Part shown: piece by piece, positions 33,881 to 42,163 of the stretch
Layout of the letters: every line of letters begins with the position of its first letter
Position numbering within the stretch: position 1 is the stretch's first letter
Position numbers and translations under genes: made by a program
The notes under the pieces: generated by a model
Databases searched by the model: none
Told to the model about the DNA's origin: nothing
Seen by the model: the letters and a program-made list of their open reading frames with translations, nothing else
Assembly (NCBI GenBank): GCA_900539265.1
Contig: UQBM01000003.1
Span: 1-64,000 of the forward strand
Source of the DNA: an uncultured Mollicutes bacterium
GTDB lineage: Bacteria; Bacillota_I; Bacilli_A; ML615J-28; CAG-313
Direction: 5' to 3'
Length of the DNA: 64,000 nt

Positions 33881-34738
33881 ATGCTAAAAATTGGTGAAAT
33901 TGGAAAATTTATTGTAAAAAGAGAAACAGATATCAGTTATACTTTAAGCCCTGATGATATTCACTTAACAAACTATGTTTTTTTGCATTTCAATCAGGCA
34001 ACAAGAAAACTAAAAATAGGTGAAAAAATTGAAGCCTTTTTATATTATGATCAAAAAAAAAGACTTTGTGCGACAATGGAGAAACCACTGATTACAACTA
34101 AAAAATTAGGGTTTGTTGAAGTTGTTAATATTTGTGATGGAGGAGTCTTTGTTAATATTGGAATTGCTAAAGATATTTTACTTTCAAATGACTATTTACC
34201 TAATAATAAACTAGCATGGCCAAAAGTTTCCGAGAAATTACCATGTATCCTTAAGGCTAAAAAAGATCAACTGGTTGCTAAAATCATAAATAAAGATGAC
34301 TTAAAAAATTTAAAAATAGAACCTCTCAGTACTAGAACAAAAGTAACAGCCACTGTTTGTAGGCTTTTGAGTGATGGAATTGGTCTTTATACAAATACTT
34401 TTCAGTACATATACGTACATAAAAGTATGATGAGAAAAAAATATCATTTAGGTGAAATCGTTGATGTTGATATTATTAATATTAATAAAGATGGGGAAGC
34501 TAATGGTAGTTTTATTAAACAAAAAGAATTGGCTAGATTTGATGATTCTAAAATAATTTTAAACTATTTAGAAACAATGGGTGGTATTATCCATCTTGGA
34601 AATGCTTCTTCTCCTGAAGAAATTAAAAAATTTTTCCCAATGAGTAAAAGTGCTTTTAAAAGAGCGGTTGGTGCTCTTTATAAAGATAAAATAATTGTAG
34701 TTGATGATTATTCAATAAAACTTTTAAATAAAAAATAA
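33881..34738 (+). CDS. cvfB: S1-domain RNA-binding protein, CvfB family
   Basis: A 285-aa protein with two or three S1-type OB folds (KLGFVEVVNICDGGVFVNIG at about residue 75; TKVTATVCRLLSDGIGLYTN at about 150) and a C-terminal winged helix (SPEEIKKFFPMSKSAFKRAV, GALYKDKII). CvfB proteins of Firmicutes affect virulence and RNA turnover. RBS AAGGAG before the ATG and a TATAAT about 30 bases upstream. Confidence 0.88.
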   Translation: MLKIGEIGKFIVKRETDISYTLSPDDIHLTNYVFLHFNQATRKLKIGEKIEAFLYYDQKKRLCATMEKPLITTKKLGFVEVVNICDGGVFVNIGIAKDILLSNDYLPNNKLAWPKVSEKLPCILKAKKDQLVAKIINKDDLKNLKIEPLSTRTKVTATVCRLLSDGIGLYTNTFQYIYVHKSMMRKKYHLGEIVDVDIININKDGEANGSFIKQKELARFDDSKIILNYLETMGGIIHLGNASSPEEIKKFFPMSKSAFKRAVGALYKDKIIVVDDYSIKLLNKK

Positions 34739-34744
34739 AATTAT

Positions 34745-34790
34745 AAAAAACGGATATATTGTTTATGAATTTAATATATCCGTTTTTATT
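34745..34790. terminator. Shared terminator of cvfB and the trmD operon
   Basis: Arms AAAAACGGATATATT and AATATATCCGTTTTT with T-runs on both strands. Confidence 0.9.
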
Positions 34791-34806
34791 TATTTTATAG
34801 ACTTCT

Positions 34807-35259
34807 TCAACATCCACAATCATCTTTTCCCGTGATAATTTCAAAATCGTTTTGATTTGCTTTCTCTAATCTTTGATATCCGCCAAGATAAATTATAACC
34901 GTTTTATAATTTACCTTTTTTAAAGCTTGTTGTAATTGTTGAACCCAACTGCCATCCTCATCTATAATAAAAATAGCTTTGTCTTTTGAATACATACTTT
35001 CTATTTTATAAATAAATTCATCAATATTCCCTTTTTCAATATCATAATTAATAAATCCTCGAAAATGACCTTTCGCAAAAGCTTCATCTAAATCTCTTAC
35101 ATCAATTAAACAATAATTTTTTTTATTAGAATCAATATATTTATATATTGCGTCTATAAAAGCTCGTTCTTCTCCTATTTCATAATCAGTCGTTTCTTTA
35201 CAACTAGAAATCGTTACAAGCAGTATTAAAATCACGAAAATTAGACTAATCTTTTTCAT
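34807..35259 (-). CDS. Rhodanese-like lipoprotein without the catalytic cysteine
   Basis: A 150-aa protein with a lipoprotein signal (hydrophobic residues 5-17, lipobox TISSC) and a rhodanese fold: CLIDVRDLDEAFAKGHFRGF is the classic first half. The active-site loop, normally CxxGxR, reads IDEDGSWVQQ here, so the sulfur-carrying cysteine is missing. A CGC ending at the C-terminus might bind metal. It may thus be a binding or scaffold version. It overlaps trmD by 14 bases and is the last gene of the arsR-ATPase-rimM-trmD transcript. Confidence 0.75.
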   Translation of the reverse strand: MKKISLIFVILILLVTISSCKETTDYEIGEERAFIDAIYKYIDSNKKNYCLIDVRDLDEAFAKGHFRGFINYDIEKGNIDEFIYKIESMYSKDKAIFIIDEDGSWVQQLQQALKKVNYKTVIIYLGGYQRLEKANQNDFEIITGKDDCGC

Positions 35260-35977
35260 TTTTAATCTCCTCTAACATTTTTATATCATTTTCTGAAAGA
35301 GTATATTTTGCAAGCAAATCTGGTCTTTGATGATAAGTTTTCTTTAATGATTGATATCTTTTCCACTTTTCAATATTAGCATGATGACCAGATAAAAGAA
35401 TATCTGGTACTTTTTTATTATCGTAAATTGCTGGTCTTGTATATTGAGGATATTCTAATAACCCCATAGTAAATGATTCACCACTTCTTGACTCATCACC
35501 AATTACACCAGGGATCAAACGTGAAATAGCATCAACAAGTGCACAAGCGGGAATTTCACCACCAGTTAAGACATAATCACCAATTGATATTTCTTCATCA
35601 ATATATTCTAAAATTCTTGCATCAATCCCCTCATAATGACCACAAATAATTATAAAGTGTTTATATTTGCTAAGAGTTTCAACTTTTTTTTGATTCAGTA
35701 AAATTCCACTAGGTGAAGTTAAAATTTTATGAGCCTTTTCAAAACCAACAATATCTTTCATTGCTAAGTGAATCGGTTCAACACTTATAAGCATTCCTGC
35801 TCCCCCACCATAAGAATAGTCATCTACGGTCGAGTGTTTATTAGTAGAATAATTACGAAAATTTATAATATTAATCTCAATTATCTGTTTTTCAATTGCT
35901 CTTTTAAGAATCGAACTAGAAATAATTCCCTCAATCATTTCAGGAAAAAGGGTTAAAATATCAAATCTTACTAACAT
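35246..35977 (-). CDS. trmD: tRNA (guanine-N1)-methyltransferase
   Basis: A 243-aa SPOUT methyltransferase that makes m1G37 in tRNAs and prevents frameshifting. The opening RFDILTLFPEMIEG, the segment YGGGAGM (about residue 56) and the knotted SAM site IICGHYEGIDARI and YVLTGGEIPA are intact. C-terminal domain SGHHANIEKWKR is present. It overlaps rimM by 7 bases, a conserved pair. Confidence 0.97.
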   Translation of the reverse strand: MLVRFDILTLFPEMIEGIISSSILKRAIEKQIIEINIINFRNYSTNKHSTVDDYSYGGGAGMLISVEPIHLAMKDIVGFEKAHKILTSPSGILLNQKKVETLSKYKHFIIICGHYEGIDARILEYIDEEISIGDYVLTGGEIPACALVDAISRLIPGVIGDESRSGESFTMGLLEYPQYTRPAIYDNKKVPDILLSGHHANIEKWKRYQSLKKTYHQRPDLLAKYTLSENDIKMLEEIKNEKD

Positions 35978-36474
35978 AAATCTATTACCTTTACAACTAT
36001 TTTATCTTCTAAAATATTTATAATATATTCATCAACAAAAGGAATTAATATTTTATCACCTTTCGTCCTTATTTCTAAAATGTATCCTTGTGGTACTTCA
36101 ATAAAATCTAAAACTTCACCTAAATTATTGTCATTTTCATCAAACACTTTTAATCCAATTAAATCATCTAAATAATACTCACCTAAACCTAAAGTTGGCA
36201 TATCCTCATATTTAGCATAAATATCACAACCAATATAATCAAAAACTAAATTAATATCATTTAGATTATCAATTTGAATTAAAATAGTTTTTTTATGAAT
36301 TCTCATTGAAGTAACCACTACTTCCTTTGCTATCTTTTTATTTTTTAGATAAATATGCGCTCCTACTCTAAAACGATAATCAATAAAATCACTTTCAGAA
36401 TAAATTTTTAATTCACCTTTTATTCCAAAAACACCTATGATTTTACCAATATTTATTAATCTATCGTTCTTCAT
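35971..36474 (-). CDS. rimM: 16S rRNA processing protein RimM
   Basis: A 167-aa ribosome maturation factor acting on the head of the 30S subunit with S19. It shows GKIIGVFGIKGELKIY at the N-terminus and a PRC-barrel C-terminal half with YYLDDLIGLKVFDENDNNLG and FVDEYI. Its start overlaps the 3' end of the metal ATPase gene by 14 bases, which ties its translation to that unusual neighbour. Confidence 0.95.
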   Translation of the reverse strand: MKNDRLINIGKIIGVFGIKGELKIYSESDFIDYRFRVGAHIYLKNKKIAKEVVVTSMRIHKKTILIQIDNLNDINLVFDYIGCDIYAKYEDMPTLGLGEYYLDDLIGLKVFDENDNNLGEVLDFIEVPQGYILEIRTKGDKILIPFVDEYIINILEDKIVVKVIDLC

Positions 36475-38890
36475 TTGTCGCTACCTCTTTAAAATCTTGT
36501 TTATTGTGATACAATCTCATAATTAGTAATGAATTTAAAATTGCTAAAAGCGAGATTCCTACATCAGAAAAAATAGCAATACCAAGTGGTAGTTCCATTT
36601 TTTCACCATCTTTTGTAACAAAAAAACCCAATAAAATTGCGAGAATCATTACAATAAATTTAACTGTTAAACTTAAAATAATATTTTGAACTACTTTTCT
36701 TTTCGTATATTTTGCAATTTTAAATGCTTCGTTAATCTTTAATAAATTATCACCCATTATTACCATATCAGCAATCGCAATTGTTGCATCACTTCCCGTA
36801 TTTCCCATTGCAATTCCGATATCTGCACTTGCAATAACAGGAGCATCATTGATACCATCACCAATAAAAATGGTTTTCCCAGTCGATTGCTTTTTTATTT
36901 CTTCTAAAATTTCTACTTTTTGATGAGGAAGTAATTCTGCATGATATCCATCAACATCAATTTGTTTAGCTACACTACTAGCAATTGCTACTGAATCACC
37001 AGTTAACATAAAACATTTTTTACCATATTTATGAAGATCTTTAATCGTTATAAGTGCCTCTTCTTTGATAACATCTCCAATTTCAACATATCCTTGATAA
37101 ATTTTATTCTTTACAACGTGAACAATTAAATTACAACTTTCAATTTGAGGTAATTCAATTTTATTTGCATTCATCAATTTATCATTTCCTACTAAAATTT
37201 TATTACCATTGATTGTAGCTTTGGCTCCACCTGTAATATCTTGAAAATCTGTGATAATTTCTGGAAAAATTTTATCACGACCAAAATTATCAACAATTGA
37301 AATCCCAATTGGATGATTAGAATAATACTCAGCATGAATTAATAAATTTAATAGTCTTTCCTCCGTTAATTCTTCAACCATTGGGACAACCTTGACAACT
37401 TTAAAAACTCCTTTTGTAATAGTTCCAGTTTTATCAAAAACAACATTTTCTACCTTATTCAAAGTTTCAATATAATTACTTCCTTTAACAAGAATTCCTC
37501 TTCTACTACAAGTTCCAATTGAAGAAAAATAGCAAAGTGGAATCGATATAACAAGAGCACAAGGACATGATATTACTAAAAATTCCATTGCGGTATAAAT
37601 CCAATGTCTAAAATTACTAGTATCAAAAATACTACCAATAACAGATATCACTAATGCTAAAATCACTACAATAGGTGTATAATATTTGGCAAAACTAGTA
37701 ATCATTGTTTCAACTTTTCCTTTACTGCTAGTAGCATTTTCCACCAAATCCATAATTTTAGAAATCATCGAATCACCATATGGTTTGGTAACTTTAATTT
37801 CAATGATTTTCCCCATATTAACACTACCACTTAAAATTTCACTACCTACATCCACACTTCTTAACATACTTTCCCCTGTTAAATTTTTAGTATCAATATT
37901 GGTTTTACCATTGACAACAATTCCATCGGTTGGTATAATTTCACCCTTATTTACAATAACAATGTCACCAGGCATCAGTGTTTCAACATCCACTTCAGTT
38001 ATCTCGGTATCCAACTTTAATTTTGCTGTCTTTACATCAAAATCTAACAAATCTTTGATAGAGCGCCTTGAATGATTAATTGCCTTATTCTGTAAGAATT
38101 CACCAACTTGGTATAAGGCAACAACCATTACTGCTTCACTTGCGTGAGATGTACAAAAAGCTCCAATACTTGCAACACTCATTAAAAAGGTTTCATCTAA
38201 TATATGACCTTTAAATAAATTTTTAAAGAATCTTTTTAAAACAGAATAGCCAATTAAAAGATAAGGAACAATATAATAATAAAAAGGAATTGTAAGAAAG
38301 GCACTAATTATACTCATAATAATAAAAATAGTTAGGCCTAATGAAAAAGTAATAACAGTTTTTTTAGAAATTTTTTTCTCATCTTCAAAGCGTTGAAGTT
38401 TATGAATTTTGCTATCAATAACAACAATTCGATCATCTACATGATGAGCAATTCGATTCACATTTGCAAATAGATTATCCATAACATTTTTACTATAAGT
38501 CTCAATTATAAATCTACCAGTTGAGAAATCAACAATAATTTGTTCATAATCTAATGATTTTTTAGCAATTGTTTCAATTCTTGCCGCACAATGGGCACAA
38601 TCTAAATTTTTTAAATATAAAACTTTACGATACTTTTCTTTATTATCAATCCTAATAATCATGGCCTTTTTTTCATATTCATGAATAGCTCTTAAAATCA
38701 GTTCTTCTATTTTAAATAATTCTTGTTCGGATAATTCTAAAACCGAATCGTACTCAATATGTATTACATTTTTACTATTCTCAATAGAGACTGATTTAAT
38801 TGGATCAATCTTTTTGATTTCGTTGCATATTCTTTTAAAATTTTTATTTCCCGTAACTTTTAAAAGTTGATAATTCTTAACTTGAATCAT
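36461..38890 (-). CDS. zntA: Second Zn2+/Cd2+ P1B-type ATPase, with N-terminal HMA domain
   Basis: An 809-aa metal exporter. Residues 1-75 look like a degenerate ferredoxin-type domain without CxxC; residues of about 85-150 form a true HMA domain with DCAHCAARIE. The channel motif is SCPCALVISIPLCYF, phosphorylation site FDKTGTITKG, hinge GDGINDAPVI, and the last helices hold FSDVGISLLAIL with the zinc-type aspartate. It follows an ArsR gene with ATGA overlap, so the two form a metal-resistance module. Unusually, rimM and trmD follow without a gap. Confidence 0.92.
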   Translation of the reverse strand: MIQVKNYQLLKVTGNKNFKRICNEIKKIDPIKSVSIENSKNVIHIEYDSVLELSEQELFKIEELILRAIHEYEKKAMIIRIDNKEKYRKVLYLKNLDCAHCAARIETIAKKSLDYEQIIVDFSTGRFIIETYSKNVMDNLFANVNRIAHHVDDRIVVIDSKIHKLQRFEDEKKISKKTVITFSLGLTIFIIMSIISAFLTIPFYYYIVPYLLIGYSVLKRFFKNLFKGHILDETFLMSVASIGAFCTSHASEAVMVVALYQVGEFLQNKAINHSRRSIKDLLDFDVKTAKLKLDTEITEVDVETLMPGDIVIVNKGEIIPTDGIVVNGKTNIDTKNLTGESMLRSVDVGSEILSGSVNMGKIIEIKVTKPYGDSMISKIMDLVENATSSKGKVETMITSFAKYYTPIVVILALVISVIGSIFDTSNFRHWIYTAMEFLVISCPCALVISIPLCYFSSIGTCSRRGILVKGSNYIETLNKVENVVFDKTGTITKGVFKVVKVVPMVEELTEERLLNLLIHAEYYSNHPIGISIVDNFGRDKIFPEIITDFQDITGGAKATINGNKILVGNDKLMNANKIELPQIESCNLIVHVVKNKIYQGYVEIGDVIKEEALITIKDLHKYGKKCFMLTGDSVAIASSVAKQIDVDGYHAELLPHQKVEILEEIKKQSTGKTIFIGDGINDAPVIASADIGIAMGNTGSDATIAIADMVIMGDNLLKINEAFKIAKYTKRKVVQNIILSLTVKFIVMILAILLGFFVTKDGEKMELPLGIAIFSDVGISLLAILNSLLIMRLYHNKQDFKEVATNEER

Positions 38891-39180
38891 TTTATCACCT
38901 CACTATTAAGAGTATGTTCTATAAAAGATTTAATTTTGTCATTCTTTAAACGATATATTATTTGTTTACCATATCTATTCGCTTCCACTATCTTCGCATC
39001 TTTTAAAAGCCTTAAATGATGTGAAGCTAAGGGTTGGCTTATTTTTAAATAATCAGCTAGTTGATTCACACTACTTTCTTGTGTTAATAAATATATAACT
39101 ATCTCTAATCGAACAATATCTCCTAATAAATTAAGAGTTGTAGCTAAATTTTTTATTGAATTTACATTTATGGCTTCCAT
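38887..39180 (-). CDS. ArsR-family repressor
   Basis: A 97-aa winged-helix protein of the ArsR/SmtB type. The recognition helix reads ISQPLASHHLRLLKDAKIV, and the beta hairpin GKQIIYRL follows. Unlike the first repressor it has no CVC motif in the recognition region; the C-terminal helix DKIKSFIEHTLNSEVIK, with Asp and His, fits an alpha5-type zinc site as in CzrA. It heads the transcript with the second metal ATPase. Confidence 0.88.
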   Translation of the reverse strand: MEAINVNSIKNLATTLNLLGDIVRLEIVIYLLTQESSVNQLADYLKISQPLASHHLRLLKDAKIVEANRYGKQIIYRLKNDKIKSFIEHTLNSEVIK

Positions 39181-39182
39181 AT

Positions 39183-39253
39183 TTTTTTAACCTCTATATA
39201 TAAATATATGTTTATACGTTTATATATTATACCAATATATTTTTTTATTACAA
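39183..39253 (-). promoter_or_regulatory. Promoter and probable operator of the second metal module
   Basis: Minus-strand TTGTAA (39248-39253), 16 bp, TATAAT (39226-39231), followed by an A/T-rich inverted repeat region between 39195 and 39225 (TATATAAA ... TTTATATA) where a zinc-type ArsR protein could bind. Confidence 0.6.
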
Positions 39254-39267
39254 TTATTAGGCTTAAT

Positions 39268-39312
39268 AAAAAGACATTTTATAAGAATTTTATCATTATA
39301 AAATGTCTTTAT
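39268..39312 (-). terminator. Terminator of the rpsP-khpA operon
   Basis: Arms AAAGACATTTTATAA and TTATAAAATGTCTTT followed by T-runs. It ends the ribosomal transcript before the arsR-ATPase-rimM-trmD unit. Confidence 0.88.
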
Positions 39313-39322
39313 TTATAAAATG

Positions 39323-39577
39323 TTAATCCTCTTTTGCATCAAATTCTATTTCCAGACTTTGTTTTTGGCGAATAGCTGCCGCATGAGCTATCGTTCTAAT
39401 TGCACTTGCAACTCGACCCTTTTTACCAATAACTCTTCCCAAATCATCTTGATGAACCAAAGCTTTAACTAAAACTTTATCTTCATCTATAAAACTAGTT
39501 GTGCAAACTTCATCAGGATGGGTTACAAGTGGCTTGATTAATTGGGCAACTAAGCTTTCATAATTAAGTTCAGCCAT
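39323..39577 (-). CDS. khpA: KH-domain RNA-binding protein KhpA
   Basis: An 84-aa protein consisting of one type II KH domain with the RNA-binding loop VIGKKGRVASAIRT. KhpA partners with KhpB in cell-shape and RNA control and is encoded next to rpsP in Bacilli. Start ATG 39577 has GGTGA upstream; the in-frame GTG at 39586 lies at the rpsP stop. Confidence 0.93.
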   Translation of the reverse strand: MAELNYESLVAQLIKPLVTHPDEVCTTSFIDEDKVLVKALVHQDDLGRVIGKKGRVASAIRTIAHAAAIRQKQSLEIEFDAKED

Positions 39578-39586
39578 TTTTATCAC

Positions 39587-39859
39587 CTATTCAGCTTTGG
39601 CTTTTTCTTCTAAGAATTTAACAATTAATCCTTCTTTTGTAAGTAGTGACTTAACAGTATCAGTTGGTTTTGCGCCTGCCTTTAACCACTTCATTACTTT
39701 TTCAGTATCGAATTTGATAGTAGCAGGATTAGTTAGTGGATTATATGTTCCCACAACTTCAATATAACGACCATCACGAGGATTGCGAGAATCGGTTGCT
39801 ACAATACGATAAAAAGGATTCTTTTTTGATCCATATCTTTGAGATCTTAATCTTACCAT
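39587..39859 (-). CDS. rpsP: 30S ribosomal protein S16
   Basis: A 90-aa ribosomal protein (MVRLRSQRYGSKKNPFYRIV, DSRNPRDGRYIE). The true start is ATG 39859, with AGGAGG upstream; the longer frame from 39913 would run into the neighbouring terminator. Ffh and YlxM, its usual neighbours, are not seen here. Confidence 0.96.
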   Translation of the reverse strand: MVRLRSQRYGSKKNPFYRIVATDSRNPRDGRYIEVVGTYNPLTNPATIKFDTEKVMKWLKAGAKPTDTVKSLLTKEGLIVKFLEEKAKAE

Positions 39860-39908
39860 GAATTTGTACCTCCTATATTTAATACAAAAATAGTATAGCA
39901 TATTTAAA

Positions 39909-39942
39909 AACAAGTGTCAAGTATTTTAACTTGACACTTGTT
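39909..39942 (-). terminator. Terminator of ylbD-ylbE
   Basis: Perfect 14-bp stem (arms AACAAGTGTCAAGT / ACTTGACACTTGTT), 6-nt loop and T-run on the minus strand. Confidence 0.93.
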
Positions 39943-40165
39943 AACTATTGAAATATTTAATCATACCATTAATAAAATCAATTTGTTTTTTTAAATTTGC
40001 AATTTTATCGCTTGATGTCATTTTTAAATTGGTTTTCACTTCTTTTTCAAAATCATTTATCGTTAAGGGATCTTGATTCAAATAAATATACCATTTAGGA
40101 TTATATCTTAAATAATTAGTATAAATTTCACTTGAATAAATTTTATCTAAAACACTTTTTACCAT
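39941..40165 (-). CDS. ylbE: YlbE-like protein
   Basis: A 74-aa protein with the YlbE pattern: a short helix, LRYNPKWYIYLNQDPLTIND (proline-tryptophan-tyrosine core) and a charged helix. YlbE is a small protein of unknown function next to ylbD in Bacillus. ATG 40165 overlaps the ylbD stop (TAATG), so translation is coupled. Confidence 0.75.
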   Translation of the reverse strand: MVKSVLDKIYSSEIYTNYLRYNPKWYIYLNQDPLTINDFEKEVKTNLKMTSSDKIANLKKQIDFINGMIKYFNS

Positions 40166-40533
40166 TAATCCCACCAACTATTATAGTTATTATTATAAAT
40201 TCCTGTCGGCTTACCTCCAAAACTTTGGGTAATCTGTAATACTTTTTGAATTGTGTTTAAAGTTTTACTTATTGAATCGGGATCAATTTTTTTCACATAA
40301 TTAATTACGTTTTTGATACTTGTTTGTGATAATAAATCTTCAATTGTATTTGCGTTAGTTTTTGTTGTTTTATTTGCAATTGTTTGATACTTTTGCCACA
40401 TTGGATCGCCTTCGCCTAATATTACCCAATTTTCATATACTTTTTGCCATGTATATGTACCATTTAAAACATCATCTTTGATGCCTGGATATCTTGCAAC
40501 AAAATCTCTAAATTCATCCATTCTGCTTGCCAT
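40165..40533 (-). CDS. ylbD: YlbD-type putative spore coat protein
   Basis: A 122-aa protein matching the YlbD coat family: FRDFVARYPGIKDDVLNGTY followed by TWQKVYENWVILGEGDPMW, then a variable helical part and an N/W-rich tail. YlbD is thought to be a spore coat component. It forms an operon with ylbE and lies next to other sporulation-like genes. Confidence 0.8.
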   Translation of the reverse strand: MASRMDEFRDFVARYPGIKDDVLNGTYTWQKVYENWVILGEGDPMWQKYQTIANKTTKTNANTIEDLLSQTSIKNVINYVKKIDPDSISKTLNTIQKVLQITQSFGGKPTGIYNNNYNSWWD

Positions 40534-40581
40534 TTTAAATTCCTCCCTACTTTAATTTATTAATATTACAATTTTTTTGTG

Positions 40582-40608
40582 ACAAAAGTTTGAAAAAAAC
40601 ATAGAATA
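40582..40608 (+). promoter_or_regulatory. Sigma-K-like promoter
   Basis: AC (40582-40583), 16 bp, CATAGAATA (40600-40608), matching the mother-cell sigma-K consensus AC-N16-CATAnnnTA, about 20 bases before the ATG of the next gene. Confidence 0.6.
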
Positions 40609-40628
40609 CAAGTGAAAGGAGAAATATT

Positions 40629-40883
40629 ATGTTTCAATTTTTAAAAAAAAATGGACAAAGAAATAATAACTATAATCCATCATATCCTAATCCCTATCTA
40701 AATCAACCATATCAGCAACCTAACTATATGCAGCCAAACACCAATCAATATGATTTTAATATGATGAATACAGAAATAAATGAACTTAAGCGAGAAATTA
40801 ATGATTTATATCAGCGCATAAATCGACTTGAAAGCTTTTTAGGAGTACGAGATAATAATCAATCTAATTCAAATTTTTCATAA
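40629..40883 (+). CDS. Small Asn/Pro/Tyr/Gln-rich probable coat protein
   Basis: An 84-aa protein. Residues 9-45 are low-complexity with many N, P, Y and Q (YLNQPYQQPNY), common in spore coat and crust proteins. Residues 48-73 are a coiled coil (TEINELKREINDLYQRINRL). RBS AAAGGAG and a sigma-K-like promoter support late mother-cell expression. The exact family is not recognised. Confidence 0.65.
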   Translation: MFQFLKKNGQRNNNYNPSYPNPYLNQPYQQPNYMQPNTNQYDFNMMNTEINELKREINDLYQRINRLESFLGVRDNNQSNSNFS

Positions 40884-41154
40884 GATGATAAATTGATATT
40901 CCCGTTTTATCGTAAAAATCTTTATTATATCGTTTTTCTAATGCAATACTATTAATCGTCATTCGGTATTCCAAATAAGACATTTTTAGTGTTTCAAAAC
41001 TTATTTTATGCTTTACATATTTTAATACATTATTGTAAAAATTAATAATTTTAATAATTTCTTCCGTTGTAAAGATATCATAATCAATATTATAACTATC
41101 ATTATTTTCTTTAATGTTATCAACCTTTAATTTTATATGTTTACTACTTTTCAT
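40864..41154 (-). CDS. UPF0223-like protein
   Basis: A 96-aa helical protein. The segment DIFTTEEIIKIINFYNNVLK and the ending DKTGISIYHLMK follow the UPF0223 (YktA) pattern, a small family of unknown function. ATG 41154 has GGTGA upstream. Its 3' end overlaps the convergent coat-like gene by 20 bases. Confidence 0.6.
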   Translation of the reverse strand: MKSSKHIKLKVDNIKENNDSYNIDYDIFTTEEIIKIINFYNNVLKYVKHKISFETLKMSYLEYRMTINSIALEKRYNKDFYDKTGISIYHLMKNLN

Positions 41155-41208
41155 ATTATTCACCATATTTATTATAACACAAAAATTATCATTTAGGCAA
41201 AAGAATTA

Positions 41209-41235
41209 ACACTACAAAGATTTATGCATACTATA
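41209..41235 (+). promoter_or_regulatory. Sigma-K-like promoter of the YjcZ-type gene
   Basis: AC (41209-41210), 16 bp, CATACTATA (41227-41235), about 40 bases before the start codon. Confidence 0.6.
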
Positions 41236-41273
41236 AAGTAGAAACGAGACAGTTTCAAAAAAGGAGGGAAACT

Positions 41274-41417
41274 ATGTATCAACCTAACTATGGTTATAAT
41301 TGTTGCGCACAAACTAATCCTTGTTGTGGCACAGGCAACACATTTGGTGGTTACGGCTACGCTTTAATCCTTGTGTTATTCATTTTATTAGTAATTATTG
41401 GTACTGCACGTTGGTAA
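41274..41417 (+). CDS. YjcZ-family sporulation micro-protein
   Basis: A 47-aa protein with a Cys-rich N-terminal part (NCCAQTNPCC), a glycine/tyrosine linker (GGYGYA) and a C-terminal membrane helix (LILVLFILLVIIGTARW). This is the usual shape of YjcZ-type sporulation proteins. AGGAGG lies five bases before ATG 41274. A terminator follows directly and a sigma-K-like promoter precedes it. Confidence 0.85.
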   Translation: MYQPNYGYNCCAQTNPCCGTGNTFGGYGYALILVLFILLVIIGTARW

Positions 41418-41433
41418 TTTAAACCAAACTCTC

Positions 41434-41462
41434 AAAAAGGTTCTAATGGGAACCTTTTTTGA
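41434..41462 (+). terminator. Terminator of the YjcZ-type gene
   Basis: Arms AAAAAGGTTC and GAACCTTTTT, 6-nt loop, T-run. Confidence 0.9.
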
Positions 41463-41508
41463 TTAAATTACCATAAATAAACTACTTTAATTCAATTAAG
41501 TGAGTATA

Positions 41509-42028
41509 ATGAAATTATCAATTTATTTGAAATTGAAAAAAAATATGCAAAAATTTAAATTACTATTGATTGTGTTTACAATTATTTGTACCTTACTAAC
41601 TATAAAAACAAATGAAAAACAGATTATTAACGGATAAAGACTGGTTATAAAAATGTAAATTTTTGCAAATGATTAAAATATGACCAAACAAAGTACTAGT
41701 AGAAACCATATCTAATGAAACTATTAATAAAATATTTACTAAAATTAACAATTATGAAATTACCTTATATTTATTAAATAATCAAGTTTGAACCAAAATA
41801 AAAACTATACCTTTAGATGAATATATAAATCATATAGTTAGTAGCCTTACAAGTATGGGAACAAAAATAAACCAATTTACAATTAACCAATTGAATATAA
41901 CTTTAGATAATAGATTTTTAGTAAAATCCCAAATAAATGTTACAATGTCATTTACAATAAATGGCATAAATTCTTTAATTAAACATTCTAATGTTATTAT
42001 TTATAATAATATCGGTTCAACTATGTAA
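41509..42028 (+). pseudogene. Decayed secreted/membrane protein gene
   Basis: Starting at ATG 41509, the first 42 codons give a basic N-terminus and one membrane helix (LLLIVFTIICTLL). After a TAA and a frame change, a second frame from about 41699 reads VETISNETINKIFTKINNYE, meets a TGA at 41789-41791, and continues as TKIKTIPLDEYINHIVSS and NGINSLIKHSNVIIYN to a TAA at 42026-42028. This looks like one gene broken by a frameshift and stops. Its N-terminal helix followed by NETIN-type segments faintly recalls sporulation protein YunB, but that is weak. It fills most of the gene-free stretch 41463-42163. Confidence 0.5.
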
Positions 42029-42163
42029 ATCATCCAATAGAATTAGATTCGTAAACTTAAAAAATAAATTTAAACTTAATCTGAGTTTTTTCAAATATTA
42101 AGTCTTTTTTATTTCTTTTATTCATTTTTTTTAGTATAATTAATTTAAAGAGGTAACTAAATT

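Noticed and set aside
36461..38890. Copper ATPase assignment for the second P1B pump
   Set aside because: The CPC is followed by ALVISIPL and the final helix has an aspartate, both of the zinc/cadmium class; copper pumps have CPCALGLAT.
41641..41850. TGA codons read as Trp, as in mycoplasmas
   Set aside because: The broken frame also contains TAA stops and a frame change, other genes use TGG for Trp and end with TGA (for example the MATE gene).
42045..42095. Weak hairpin AAACT/AGTTT followed by T-run upstream of def
   Set aside because: Five A/T-rich base pairs are too few to call a terminator.
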